Source: an uncultured Bacilli bacterium (lineage in GTDB: Bacteria > Bacillota_I > Bacilli_A > RF39 > UBA660). From it: 64,000 nt of DNA. The notes beneath the pieces were generated by a model. The model worked only from the letters and a program-made list of their open reading frames with translations. It did no database searches and was not told the origin of the DNA. Made by a program: the position numbers and the translations under genes. The stretch covers positions 62,001-126,000 of the forward strand of contig CAKOLL010000001.1 of NCBI GenBank assembly GCA_934096295.1. Direction: 5' to 3'. Within the stretch, counting starts at the first letter, position 1. Each line of letters starts with the position of its first letter. Positions 36,926-45,658 of the stretch are shown here, piece by piece.

Positions 36926-37771
36926 CTCTTCTGTTTTAAAAACATAATCCATTACTTCACTAACCATTTTACATTTTTCAAATTCATTATCACTTTTTTT
37001 AATCTCCGGAGGCATAGAAATTAAAATAAATAATAGTTTTTTTTCATATTCAAGTAATGGAAACTTATACATATATCTTTCTAATATTTCACTAAAATTA
37101 ATATTGTTCCATTCTTTTTTATATAACTTAACAATATCTATAACCGGGGTATCTATCATATAATTGTCCCAGCTTATTAATTTATCATTAAGTAAATGAT
37201 TTAGTTCTAAATTATTATGTATTAAACATACCCTTATTTTGGTTTCATTAGTTATTAGACTATACCAATTTTCAAGTTCACTTTTTGCATATTCTAAAGC
37301 ACTATTTAATTTATAATAGTTTCTCATAAAAATATAGTTTGATGGAGATGCATATATTTCATTAAACCCTATTTCATATAATGTATTATAATAATTACTT
37401 AAATAATTTATATTACTTAAAACATCTTCATATATACTTTTAAATTTATCTTCACTTACTTCTTTAAAATAGCTAGTTTTATTATGTAAACTAGCTATTA
37501 TTTCTATTAAATCATCACATTTTTGTTCTTTTGGTAATTTTATATCTTCTACATATTCAAAAACATTTACCTCATCTCTAGATGAATCTATTATTTTAGG
37601 ATAATTTATAAAACCTCGATTAGTTAAATATGTATATAATTCATTTATATCTTTATTCTTAGGTTTTATAATAAAATCTCCGCAGGTGGTTTCTAATATT
37701 GTAGATTTTCCTTTTATGGTATATCTATAGGGTTTATAAATAGATTTTAATACTTCAATACTTTTATTCAT
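36884..37771 (-). CDS. Spore coat kinase-like protein (CotS/YsxE family)
   Basis: 295 aa with an aminoglycoside-phosphotransferase-like fold. N-lobe GDFIIKPKNKD near residue 30, where Lys is in the usual ATP-binding position. The C-lobe VCLIHNNLELNHLLNDKLISWDNYMIDTPVIDI corresponds to the APH Brenner motif, with His-Asn-Asn in place of HxD, so catalysis is doubtful. In B. subtilis ysxE follows spoVID, as here. The start overlaps the upstream spoVID stop by eight bases. Confidence 0.75.
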   Translation of the reverse strand: MNKSIEVLKSIYKPYRYTIKGKSTILETTCGDFIIKPKNKDINELYTYLTNRGFINYPKIIDSSRDEVNVFEYVEDIKLPKEQKCDDLIEIIASLHNKTSYFKEVSEDKFKSIYEDVLSNINYLSNYYNTLYEIGFNEIYASPSNYIFMRNYYKLNSALEYAKSELENWYSLITNETKIRVCLIHNNLELNHLLNDKLISWDNYMIDTPVIDIVKLYKKEWNNINFSEILERYMYKFPLLEYEKKLLFILISMPPEIKKSDNEFEKCKMVSEVMDYVFKTEELIRPYNTDHEEEK

Positions 37772-38435
37772 TTACCTCAGGTATTATAATTTTATCTCCG
37801 ATTACTAAATTTTCAATATCATTATAATCTCCGATTATATTTTTACTTGTATTATATTTTATACATATTGATTCTATTGTGTCTGTTTCTTTCATTTCAT
37901 GAATGTGATATGTTACATATGCATCATCGGTATTATTAATGCTATCTAGAATAGTATTTTTTGCTTCATCTGTTATATCTCTTTCTTCATCTTTCTGTTC
38001 TTCTTTAACCTCTTCTTTTGGTTCTTCTCTATCTGTTTCTATTTCTTCTAGAATTTTATCAAGTTCCGGTTCTTCCACTCTTTTAAATAATTCTTCTTCC
38101 TTTGGTTCTTCTTTTATTTCAGATGCATTAATACTATATTCAATATTTACGCGCAATATATCATTATCGATTATTTCATAAGTAAAATCTTCAACTTCAA
38201 AATTAACACTCTCTTCATCAATTTTGGTTGTCATATTTACTGAAAATGGCAAAACATACTCAAAATGATCTTTATTTACACTTACTTCATGAGACTTATA
38301 GTCCCCACTTATAGTGAAATTACCTAAAACCTCTTCTGGATTAGCTGTAAAATCATGTTCTAGTGAAATACTTAATATTTCTGCAATATTTGTTTTAAAC
38401 TTAATATCTTTTGTAAATGGTATAATACAATTCAT
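37764..38435 (-). CDS. spoVID: SpoVID-like spore coat assembly protein with LysM
   Basis: 223 aa from the ATG at 38435, with GGGAGG six bases upstream. The N-terminal 125 residues are a beta-rich SpoVID-type region (TKDIKFKTNIAEILSIS). A long acidic Glu/Lys linker follows (about 130-170), and a LysM domain ends the protein (MKETDTIESICIKYNTSKN). SpoVID drives encasement by coat proteins in B. subtilis; it is 575 aa there, so this is a short form. A pseudoknot-terminator RNA lies upstream. Confidence 0.75.
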   Translation of the reverse strand: MNCIIPFTKDIKFKTNIAEILSISLEHDFTANPEEVLGNFTISGDYKSHEVSVNKDHFEYVLPFSVNMTTKIDEESVNFEVEDFTYEIIDNDILRVNIEYSINASEIKEEPKEEELFKRVEEPELDKILEEIETDREEPKEEVKEEQKDEERDITDEAKNTILDSINNTDDAYVTYHIHEMKETDTIESICIKYNTSKNIIGDYNDIENLVIGDKIIIPEVNE

Positions 38436-38485
38436 ATCATTTCCTCCCTTTATTAGAAAATATATGAGGGAAAAAAATAAATAGA

Positions 38486-38516
38486 ACAAAAAAACTCAAC
38501 ATGTTTAAATTGAGTT
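38486..38516 (-). terminator. Terminator of the orphan antitoxin-like RNA
   Basis: AACTCAA pairs with TTGAGTT, followed by seven T residues on the minus strand. It separates the pseudoknot from spoVID. Confidence 0.8.
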
Positions 38517-38524
38517 ATATTGGT

Positions 38525-38594
38525 TACCAGGAGCATTTATTACTCGCACCACCCGGAAGCGAGAAACATTAACTTTTTGTACTTTTCAAGTACA
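38525..38594 (-). ncRNA. Orphan type III antitoxin-like pseudoknot RNA
   Basis: One copy of the element seen twice at 131-230. Transcription should begin near 38593, at a hairpin with a GAAA-containing loop (TGTACT ... AGTACA). It is followed by CTCGC/GCGAG (stem 1), and CCGGG in its loop pairs with CCTGG downstream (stem 2, one G-U pair). Conserved blocks with the left-edge copies are TCGCT, CGG(G/A)TGGTGCGA and ATAAAT. It then reaches a strong terminator. No toxin gene follows; the next gene is spoVID. It could be a solitary antitoxin or a cis-acting leader. Confidence 0.65.
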
Positions 38595-38599
38595 ATTAA

Positions 38600-38628
38600 A
38601 TTATAAAGCAAAATAGTGGCTAAGTCAA
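38600..38628 (-). promoter_or_regulatory. Promoter of the orphan pseudoknot RNA
   Basis: TTGACT (38628-38623), 17-base spacer, TATAAT (38605-38600). The -35 box begins just after the stop codon of the smr gene. Confidence 0.85.
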
Positions 38629-38883
38629 CTATTTTGCTAAATTTATTTCTACGATTGTTTCTCCGAGATTCCAATTATTCTTATAATATCTATTTACACC
38701 TTTATTTTTCTTAAGTACTTTATGTACTTCTTCAGTTAAAATATTAGTACTTTTTCCATGAATTATTATTACTTCATTTATACCACAAAGTTTATTATCA
38801 TTTATAAATTCATTAACTAATACTTCAACCATACTAGTTATTTCGCCATGTAAATCTAATCTAGGCGTTTTGTTGGTTATCAT
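38629..38883 (-). CDS. Small Smr-domain protein
   Basis: 84 aa, a stand-alone Smr domain. It has LDLHG near residue 9 and VIIIHGKSTNIL near residue 41, the two Smr motifs (usual form HGxG(T/S)G; here HGKST). Smr domains are RNA or DNA nicking endonucleases, as in the MutS2 C-terminus. It overlaps the sugar-kinase gene by 23 bases and has an AGGACAAG ribosome site. Confidence 0.85.
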   Translation of the reverse strand: MITNKTPRLDLHGEITSMVEVLVNEFINDNKLCGINEVIIIHGKSTNILTEEVHKVLKKNKGVNRYYKNNWNLGETIVEINLAK

Positions 38884-39793
38884 TTACTTGTCCTGTTTTC
38901 TTAGCATAATAATCTAATACTTCAGATAAATTAGGTATTGATAGTCTTGAACCTATTTTAGTTACTGATAAACCTGCTGCTATATTTGCTAATGTAATTA
39001 TCTTTTCCATATCAAAATTATTTGCTATTCCATATGTAAATGCTCCGTGGAAGATATCTCCAGCTCCAGTTGTGTCAACCGGTTGTACTTTTAATCCTGG
39101 CATTATTTTTATTTCATTTCCAACTTGATATAAACATCCTCTTTCTTCTAAAGTAATTACTATAATACTATTTGGATATTTATCTTGTAGTTTATTATAT
39201 ATTGCTACTAAAGAAGATGGATTATTATAATCAAATTTCATACCTGTTACAGTTTCTGCAAAACCTTTACTACATACTATATATTTTATATATTTACATA
39301 ATTCTAAAAGTTCTGGGGTTACCCTTCCAGCATCTATAATAGTTATTGCATTTTGATATTTGCTTATAGCATTTTGGGTTGCACCATAATCATGACCATC
39401 TGTAAGAATGATATCCGGTGTAAAATCATAACTTAATTTTTTTAATGCTGGATGTTCTGTAGCAACGTTAAATACTGTTCTAGAACCATTACTTTTATTA
39501 ATTAAAATAAATGATAATGATGTATCTTTTTCATAACTTGTTTCTATATAATCAGTATTTACATTTATATCTTGAAATTCTTTTTTGATTTTAGTTCCAA
39601 AATCATCAGAACCTATGCTACTAGCTATAACTGTATCTATCCCCCATTTACCTAATAGGTAGGCAGCATTAGATGCAGGTCCACCTCCAGCACTATATTT
39701 TTCATTATATCTATATTTAGTATTTTCAGTTGGATATTCATCTACTGGAACTGTTATATCCCAGCTTGAATGTCCGATGCATAATATTTTCAT
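38861..39793 (-). CDS. PfkB-family sugar kinase
   Basis: 310 aa with the ribokinase fold. The substrate-binding GGGPASNAAYLLGKWG is near residue 36. The signature DTTGAGDIFHGAFTYG near 246 includes the catalytic Asp and anion hole. It phosphorylates a sugar or nucleoside; the substrate cannot be told from the sequence. AAGGAG ribosome site. Confidence 0.9.
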   Translation of the reverse strand: MKILCIGHSSWDITVPVDEYPTENTKYRYNEKYSAGGGPASNAAYLLGKWGIDTVIASSIGSDDFGTKIKKEFQDINVNTDYIETSYEKDTSLSFILINKSNGSRTVFNVATEHPALKKLSYDFTPDIILTDGHDYGATQNAISKYQNAITIIDAGRVTPELLELCKYIKYIVCSKGFAETVTGMKFDYNNPSSLVAIYNKLQDKYPNSIIVITLEERGCLYQVGNEIKIMPGLKVQPVDTTGAGDIFHGAFTYGIANNFDMEKIITLANIAAGLSVTKIGSRLSIPNLSEVLDYYAKKTGQVNDNQQNA

Positions 39794-39952
39794 TTAAATC
39801 AATCTCCTTATTTCGTATATTTATTTAGAATTTATAATTAATAGTTTTCAACACTTATTGCTATAAATTTACTCTTTCTTTAGGTTTTGCTTTAATTTTG
39901 CACCTCGTTTGCATAGCTCGAAGACACGCTTGACAAACTATGGACTAAAGCA

Positions 39953-41512
39953 CTAGTTTATTACTATTGGGTCAATCATCTTTCCACTCCCTGATACATA
40001 GGTTATGGAAGGCTCAAGATTGAAGACTGGGCGAACCGCATAGTCACTGTCGCTTACGGTGCCCACATTGCCACGGCTGTACACAATGACTACTTCAGTC
40101 GAATCGCCAGACATACGAGTAATCGTCCATTCATAATATCCCATATACATCCAATTATTATCTACTACATTACCATAATACTTCATTGATGTTGTCCATG
40201 ATTCTGGGCTTGCTGCGTATCCGTAATCTGAGACATATATTAATCCTACTTTTGCTTCATATTCTGTGGCATTATCAGTACTATTTGTTGCATCTGGATT
40301 TGTTATTTCATTTGTGTATGCTACTGATGGATTTTCAATAATTATTTTGGATGCGAAATTTCCTCCTACTTTCCATGTTGTCATTGCTATCCTGTTTGCC
40401 CATTCTTCTCCTATATTATTAAGGAAATTCGTATTTAAATTTGTTTTATTTAATAAACTGGTACTCCATGTATTGATTGCGTTATCTGTTGCTTTATAAT
40501 TCCAATAATATGTATTAATAGACTTCAAAACACCATTGTATGATGAACCTGGGGTTGAAGAGCCAGAGTAGTCTCCATCTGTTCCCAGCAAATCACTTGT
40601 TGCATAATCATATTTGATTAATTTTACTTTCTCGTTTATTACTCCGACAATTCGATATAAATTATCTGTTGGACATGGACTTTCATTTGTTCCAAAGCAT
40701 ACAAAGTTATTTACGCTATCACTTGAACCTGCATATCTATAGTCATGTTTATTATAATGATTAATTAATGTATAATCTTTTCCATCCATTGCAATAATAC
40801 AGGAGTTTAACGTTTGCCCAGAGGAACATACATCTGCAACTGTTATTATTTTCTCTTCTTTTCTAATATATACACTAACCTCCATTGAATTACCAAAATT
40901 TGATGATTGATCTATTGATAAATTCAAATAGGTTAATGTAATATTCCATTCTTGAGTTGTGTATGCCGTGCTTGAATTTGATGTTATTTCATAATTGTCT
41001 GCTATATTAAATAAACCACTTTTTGTTGTAACATCAAAACCTGATATGCCATCAAAAGTTCCATAAGTTAACCCTTCAATCGATGTAACCTCATCTCCGT
41101 TTGGATTAGTCACTGTAAGAATAATTTCAGCACGAGATCCATCTGTATATGTATATGAATATGTAAAAGTATTTGATTTAATCTCAAAATAAACATAATA
41201 ATTATAAGTAGCAGTGTTTTGTGTACTGTTGGCTTTTAATAATGCTTTAGCTGTAGTGCTTGTTACATAATTAGTGCCATTTTCTTTTAATGTAGTTGGT
41301 GTTGCATCAATCTTTAAAGGATTTCCTAGTTCAAATTTAAAATCATCTACGGTATCACTAGCCCCCATAACATCTGTTTGGGCACTATTAAAAATTGGGG
41401 CTAAAAAAGCAAATGTTACTCTTGTTATTAATAGAAAAAATACGCCGATTATTAATACGCTTAGTATACTTAATGTTTTATTATTTTTTATTTTATTTAT
41501 AAACTTTTTCAT
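39953..41512 (-). CDS. Large exported surface protein, paralogue C
   Basis: 519 aa. N-terminal signal anchor at about residues 16-37. It is collinear with surface protein A: a beta domain (about 45-230), CSSGQTLNSCIIAMDG, YRYAGSSDSVNNFVCFGT, LYRIVGV, KVGLIYVSDYGYAA and AVRPVFNLEPS, with the end SGSGKMIDPI. The coding strand for the last 60 codons is far richer in G+C than the rest: 35 of 60 bases for 40021-40080. Probably exchanged or acquired. GGGTGATTG ribosome site. Function unknown; probably a surface adhesin. Confidence 0.7.
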   Translation of the reverse strand: MKKFINKIKNNKTLSILSVLIIGVFFLLITRVTFAFLAPIFNSAQTDVMGASDTVDDFKFELGNPLKIDATPTTLKENGTNYVTSTTAKALLKANSTQNTATYNYYVYFEIKSNTFTYSYTYTDGSRAEIILTVTNPNGDEVTSIEGLTYGTFDGISGFDVTTKSGLFNIADNYEITSNSSTAYTTQEWNITLTYLNLSIDQSSNFGNSMEVSVYIRKEEKIITVADVCSSGQTLNSCIIAMDGKDYTLINHYNKHDYRYAGSSDSVNNFVCFGTNESPCPTDNLYRIVGVINEKVKLIKYDYATSDLLGTDGDYSGSSTPGSSYNGVLKSINTYYWNYKATDNAINTWSTSLLNKTNLNTNFLNNIGEEWANRIAMTTWKVGGNFASKIIIENPSVAYTNEITNPDATNSTDNATEYEAKVGLIYVSDYGYAASPESWTTSMKYYGNVVDNNWMYMGYYEWTITRMSGDSTEVVIVYSRGNVGTVSDSDYAVRPVFNLEPSITYVSGSGKMIDPIVIN

Positions 41513-41586
41513 AAGTCAATCACCCTACTATTAATAATATAACATAAAAAAAACAAAAAGAAAATATTAAATTAATAATTTTTGTT

Positions 41587-42234
41587 TTAATTAACATCTG
41601 TTTTTTTAATAATATATATTTTTTTATTTTTATAAAAAGCATAAAATATGTCTTTAATAGTTAAGTTTTTACTTTGTAATTGTTCTATTACCCACTCTGG
41701 AGTTTTTCTTATATGTTTTACTACTTTAGTTTGGAGTTCTCCATCAAGTATTAGAGCTTGGGGAAAAGCACTTTTTGTTTTAAAGAAATTATATTTGAAA
41801 ATTGATAACTTTCCGTTTGGTTCTAAAAATGCATATTCTACCATACTTAAATCTCTGATTTCTTTTTGTCTTAAAGATATTAGTAAATCATCTAATGAAT
41901 AACGTTGTTTAATCATTTCTTTATAATTTATTTTACCATTTACTATAATTAGTGATGGTTTGCCATCAAAAATAGTTCTAAATCTTCTTGATTTAATAGA
42001 GATGAATGCAAATAAAACTTCTAATATAACTAAACATGTAATTGGTATTATGGTATAAGCCATAGGTTGTTTAAATTCTTCGATACTTATTGCTACGAGT
42101 TCCGCGATTAATATAGACACAATTAAATCTATTACTCCGAGTTGACCAATTTCTCTTTTACCCATTATTCGATAAGCAATAAGAACAAAAAAGTAAAAGA
42201 AAATAGTTCTAAATAATACTGTAAATATTTGCAT
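41587..42234 (-). CDS. DUF421 membrane protein (YetF/YdfR family)
   Basis: 215 aa. Three N-terminal helices with the family motif YRIMGKREIGQLGVIDLIVSI, then a soluble domain (KPSLIIVNGKINYKEMIKQR, LDDLLISLRQKEI, SMVEYAFLEPNGKLSIF). Proteins of this family occur in spore membranes of Bacilli. GGTGA ribosome site. Confidence 0.88.
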   Translation of the reverse strand: MQIFTVLFRTIFFYFFVLIAYRIMGKREIGQLGVIDLIVSILIAELVAISIEEFKQPMAYTIIPITCLVILEVLFAFISIKSRRFRTIFDGKPSLIIVNGKINYKEMIKQRYSLDDLLISLRQKEIRDLSMVEYAFLEPNGKLSIFKYNFFKTKSAFPQALILDGELQTKVVKHIRKTPEWVIEQLQSKNLTIKDIFYAFYKNKKIYIIKKTDVN

Positions 42235-42302
42235 AATATCACCATCTATATTATGGTAATAAAGTAAATATTTTAAACATAGTATTTATTAGGTGATTTA
42301 TT

Positions 42303-42662
42303 TTGAAAAATTTAATGAAATATTTAGGATATTATGTTATATCTTTAATATTATTAATATTTATATGTAGTTTACTTAATTTAGTTGGTGTTAATTCTAC
42401 GATTACAAATTTAATATTATTTATATTTAATGCAACATTATTCTTTATCTTTGGTTTAAAAAGTGGTAAGAAAGCAAATAGTAAAGGATTTTTAGAGGGA
42501 ATAAAAATTGGGGGTTTATTCTTACTTGTTCTAATAATAATTAGTTTATTTACTAATAAAACTATCTTTAGTTTAAGTACTTTTATTTATTATTTAGTGT
42601 TAATGCTTGCTAGTGTTGCAGGGGGATCAATTGGTATAAATAAAAAAGATTCTCAAAAATAA
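42303..42662 (+). CDS. TIGR04086 membrane protein (YrzE-like)
   Basis: 119 aa with four membrane helices. The start is a TTG at 42303 with AGGTGA upstream; an internal ATG at 42315 is possible. The pattern FGLKSGKKANSKGFLEGIKIG fits the YrzE family, which in B. subtilis lies near tgt, as here. Function unknown. Confidence 0.75.
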   Translation: MKNLMKYLGYYVISLILLIFICSLLNLVGVNSTITNLILFIFNATLFFIFGLKSGKKANSKGFLEGIKIGGLFLLVLIIISLFTNKTIFSLSTFIYYLVLMLASVAGGSIGINKKDSQK

Positions 42663-42674
42663 TTGAGAATTTTT

Positions 42675-42995
42675 CTAAGTTAAATCTATGAATATATATT
42701 CATTGTTTGAATATTTAACGTAAGAAGACTCGTTATAATATTCTTTAGTAATACCATTTACTTGTTTATCTAAGTATTTTAAATCATATAATTCTTTTAA
42801 TGTGATATTTGTGTTATCTTTGCATTTATGTTCATTAATACATTTTTTTGCTGTTTCAATAATATATTTAGTTTTTACTAAAGTAACTTTTTCATTGTGA
42901 TAACTTATTACTTTGTAAGTAGTAACTCCACAGATAAGACCAATTACTAAGATGATGGTAATACTTATGCACCATTTATTAATTTTGTTTTCCAT
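42675..42995 (-). CDS. Small anchored protein with one Cys pair
   Basis: 106 aa from the ATG at 42995, which overlaps the tgt stop region by 17 bases. Signal anchor at residues 9-30 (CISITIILVIGLICGV). The outside part has KKCINEHKC near residue 55, which may form a disulfide. Not recognised. Coupled to tgt by overlap. Confidence 0.6.
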   Translation of the reverse strand: MENKINKWCISITIILVIGLICGVTTYKVISYHNEKVTLVKTKYIIETAKKCINEHKCKDNTNITLKELYDLKYLDKQVNGITKEYYNESSYVKYSNNEYIFIDLT

Positions 42996-44094
42996 AATAA
43001 TCTCTTTCAAATTCATCTCTATATTCTTTTAGAGTTCCATTTTTAATATTTTCTCTGATATTTTTCATTATTTGATGTAAGAAATAAATATTATGGATAG
43101 ATAATAACCTTGCTCCGAAAGTTTCATTTGCTGTTATTAAATGTCTTATGTAAGCTTTAGTATAATTTTGGCATGCATAGCAATCACAATCATCTACTGG
43201 AGTAAAATCTTCTTTATACTTGCTATTTTTAATGTTTATTTTACCATGTTTTGTATAAGCATGACCATGTCTTGCTAGTCTTGTGGGACTTACACAATCA
43301 AAAATATCAATACCTCGCATAGAGTTTTCTATTAAATCTATTGGATCTCCGACCCCCATAAGATAACGAAGCTTATCATCTGGTAGGTATGGAGTTGAAT
43401 ATTCAACCATTTTATACATCGTAGGTTTATCTTCTCCGACAGATGTGCCACCAACTGAATAACCATCAAAGTCCATTTTGACAAGTTCTTCCGCACAATG
43501 TTTTCTTATATCGGGATATTCACCGCCTTGAACAATACCAAATAATAATTGATCATTGTTGCTTTTCACAGATTTACCTCTTTTTGCCCATCTTAATGTT
43601 CTTTCAACACTTTTTTCCATATATTCATGAGTACTTGGCCATTTAACGCATTCATCAAAACTCATCATGATATCACTACCTAATTTGGTTTGGATTTCAA
43701 TAGACTTTTCTGGTGTTAAAAATAAATTATCTCCATTTAAATGATTTTTAAATTTAACTCCTTCTTCAGTAATATCTTTTGGTTTAGCTAAAGAAAAAAC
43801 TTGATATCCCCCGGAATCAGTTAAAATTGGCCCATCATAATTCATAAATTTATGAAGCTTACCAGCTTTATCTACGATATTTTCTCCAGGTCTAAGCCAT
43901 AAATGATAAGTATTGGCAAGAACTATACCAGAACCTATACTTTTTAATTCTTCCGGAGATAATGTCTTTACTGTTGCATTAGTTCCCACAGGCATAAACA
44001 TCGGAGTTTCATAAGTTTTTCCATTATAGGTAATTTCTCCGAGTCTAGCCATAGTTTTATCATCTTTATACTTTAAGTTAAATTGTAATTTCAT
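42979..44094 (-). CDS. tgt: Queuine tRNA-ribosyltransferase
   Basis: 371 aa, normal. Diagnostic blocks: ANTYHLWLRPGE near residue 60, LTDSGGYQVFSL near 91 with the catalytic Asp, FGIVQGGEYPDIR near 187, and the zinc site CDCYACQNYTKAYIRHL near 306. It exchanges guanine at position 34 for preQ1 or queuine in GUN tRNAs. Confidence 0.97.
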   Translation of the reverse strand: MKLQFNLKYKDDKTMARLGEITYNGKTYETPMFMPVGTNATVKTLSPEELKSIGSGIVLANTYHLWLRPGENIVDKAGKLHKFMNYDGPILTDSGGYQVFSLAKPKDITEEGVKFKNHLNGDNLFLTPEKSIEIQTKLGSDIMMSFDECVKWPSTHEYMEKSVERTLRWAKRGKSVKSNNDQLLFGIVQGGEYPDIRKHCAEELVKMDFDGYSVGGTSVGEDKPTMYKMVEYSTPYLPDDKLRYLMGVGDPIDLIENSMRGIDIFDCVSPTRLARHGHAYTKHGKINIKNSKYKEDFTPVDDCDCYACQNYTKAYIRHLITANETFGARLLSIHNIYFLHQIMKNIRENIKNGTLKEYRDEFERDYYGKQN

Positions 44095-44202
44095 AAATTC
44101 ACTTCCTCATTACAACTATTTTACCAAAAAAATTTATAAATTAAAATACAAATATAGACAAAAAATATAATTTATCGTAAAATGATAATAAGGTGATAAT
44201 AT

Positions 44203-44595
44203 ATGGCTAAAAATGATGCGTTAATGTTTGTTATTTTTTTATCTATCGCAGGTATTTGTTTTTATAAATGGATTTTAATTCATGTTAAAATGAAAAATAT
44301 GATAATTATAAAATGTAAGTGCACTGATATTATAACTAGGACTATGTATCATAAAAATATCTATGAATATTATTATGTATATGAATATAAGAATGAAGAA
44401 TATAAAACTAGTGATAGATTAAGATATAAATTTTTCTTATGGAATCCTAGAATTAAGGATGAACTTGATATGTATGTATTTGAGAAAAATCCAAATATAA
44501 CAGTTAGTCCATGGAATACATATTTATATAAATTATATTTTATAGTAATGTGTGCATGCATTATAATTCCTTTTATTATATATATGATTAAATAA
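44203..44595 (+). CDS. Two-span membrane protein (DUF3592-like)
   Basis: 130 aa with helices at about 5-25 and 107-128. The middle is strand-rich (CKCTDIITRTMYHKNIYEYYYVYEYKNEEYKTS) and looks like a DUF3592-type external domain. GGTGAT ribosome site. No partner identified. Confidence 0.65.
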   Translation: MAKNDALMFVIFLSIAGICFYKWILIHVKMKNMIIIKCKCTDIITRTMYHKNIYEYYYVYEYKNEEYKTSDRLRYKFFLWNPRIKDELDMYVFEKNPNITVSPWNTYLYKLYFIVMCACIIIPFIIYMIK

Positions 44596-44651
44596 CTAAA
44601 ATACTTTGGTTATTTTTTTTAGTTTACACCATACTAATATTAGGTGGTTAA

Positions 44652-45293
44652 ATGGAAAGAATAGATAAATTAATGTATCATGCTATATTATTATTTGTAA
44701 TTGGAGGATTATTTGGTTACTTTTTCGAAACATTAGAACAATTAGTTAAAACTGGTAAAATAGTAAATAGACAAGGATTATGGTTTAGTGTATTTAAACC
44801 TATTTATGGAATTGGGCTTATTTTACTTACTATTTTATTATTTAAGTTAAAAGATAAAAATATTTTTATAATATTTATAGCTGGAGTTATAATCGGAGCA
44901 ACATTTGAATATATTGCCTCGCTTTTTCAAGAATATGTTTTTCATACTAAATCTTGGGATTATAGTAAAATGAGTGCTAATTTAGATGGAAGAATAAATC
45001 TTTTATATTCTTTTGCCTGGGGTATTCTTTCTCTTGCATGGGTTAAATTAGGTTTACCTTTATATAATAAGTTATTTAATTTTATGTATAGTAATATATA
45101 TTCAAAAACATTTTGTATAATAATTTTAGCTTTTTTAATATTTGATATTACATTTACTTGTATAATTACAAAAAGATATTCAGATAGAAAAAGAGGTATA
45201 CAAGCATCATCAAATTTAGATAAATATTTGGATAAATACTATAAAAATAGTGTTTTTGAGAAAAAATTTCCAAATATGAAGATAAAAACATAA
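44652..45293 (+). CDS. Putative ABC transporter permease (CmpB family)
   Basis: 213 aa with about six helices. It has the PF06541-type pattern GYFFETLEQ...NRQGLWF...KPIYGIG, then GATFEYIASLFQEYVF and the NLLYSFAWGILSLAW block. The family was named as type IV ABC transporter permease but its transport role is unproven. AGGTGG ribosome site. Confidence 0.8.
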   Translation: MERIDKLMYHAILLFVIGGLFGYFFETLEQLVKTGKIVNRQGLWFSVFKPIYGIGLILLTILLFKLKDKNIFIIFIAGVIIGATFEYIASLFQEYVFHTKSWDYSKMSANLDGRINLLYSFAWGILSLAWVKLGLPLYNKLFNFMYSNIYSKTFCIIILAFLIFDITFTCIITKRYSDRKRGIQASSNLDKYLDKYYKNSVFEKKFPNMKIKT

Positions 45294-45300
45294 GTAATAT

Positions 45301-45329
45301 TTGACAAACATAAAATATATTGTTAAAAT
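45301..45329 (+). promoter_or_regulatory. Promoter of rpmB
   Basis: TTGACA, 17-base spacer, TAAAAT, 31 bases before the start codon. Confidence 0.85.
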
Positions 45330-45359
45330 TAATAGGTAAACGAAAAAGGAGTGAGAAAA

Positions 45360-45530
45360 ATGGCTACAAAAGTAACTACTAAAAAACCTTTAACTGGTAA
45401 TAGAAGATCACATGCTTTAAATGCAACTAAAATGACACAAAAACCAAATTTACAAAAGAAAACAATTAATGGAGAAAAAGTAATCATTAGTGCTAGAGAA
45501 GCAAGAACGCTTAATAAAAAAGCTGCATAA
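45360..45530 (+). CDS. rpmB: 50S ribosomal protein L28
   Basis: 56 aa, too short for the ORF minimum. It has KPLTGNRRSHALNATKMTQKPNLQKK, the L28 signature, with the usual C-terminal VIISAREARTL. It lacks cysteines, so it is the zinc-free form. Preceded by AAAGGAG and followed by a terminator. Confidence 0.95.
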   Translation: MATKVTTKKPLTGNRRSHALNATKMTQKPNLQKKTINGEKVIISAREARTLNKKAA

Positions 45531-45553
45531 TTAATAATATTATGTAGTTTTTT
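45521..45553 (+). terminator. Terminator of rpmB
   Basis: CTGCATAAT pairs with ATTATGTAG, followed by seven T residues. Confidence 0.8.
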
Positions 45554-45621
45554 TGTATAAAATTATTTTTACTGCATATACTATTATTAGCAAAGATGAT
45601 GTAAATCTTTGCTAGTATAAA

Positions 45622-45658
45622 TAAAGACGGGATTATTTTTCTCCCGTCATTTTTATTT
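45622..45658. terminator. Bidirectional terminator
   Basis: GACGGGA pairs with TCCCGTC, T-rich on both sides, between rpmB and the acyltransferase operon. Confidence 0.8.

Noticed and set aside
39953..41512. Variable C-terminus as a diversity-generating retroelement target
   Set aside because: Differences from paralogue A are not limited to adenine positions and include many synonymous changes. No reverse transcriptase or template repeat is in the window.
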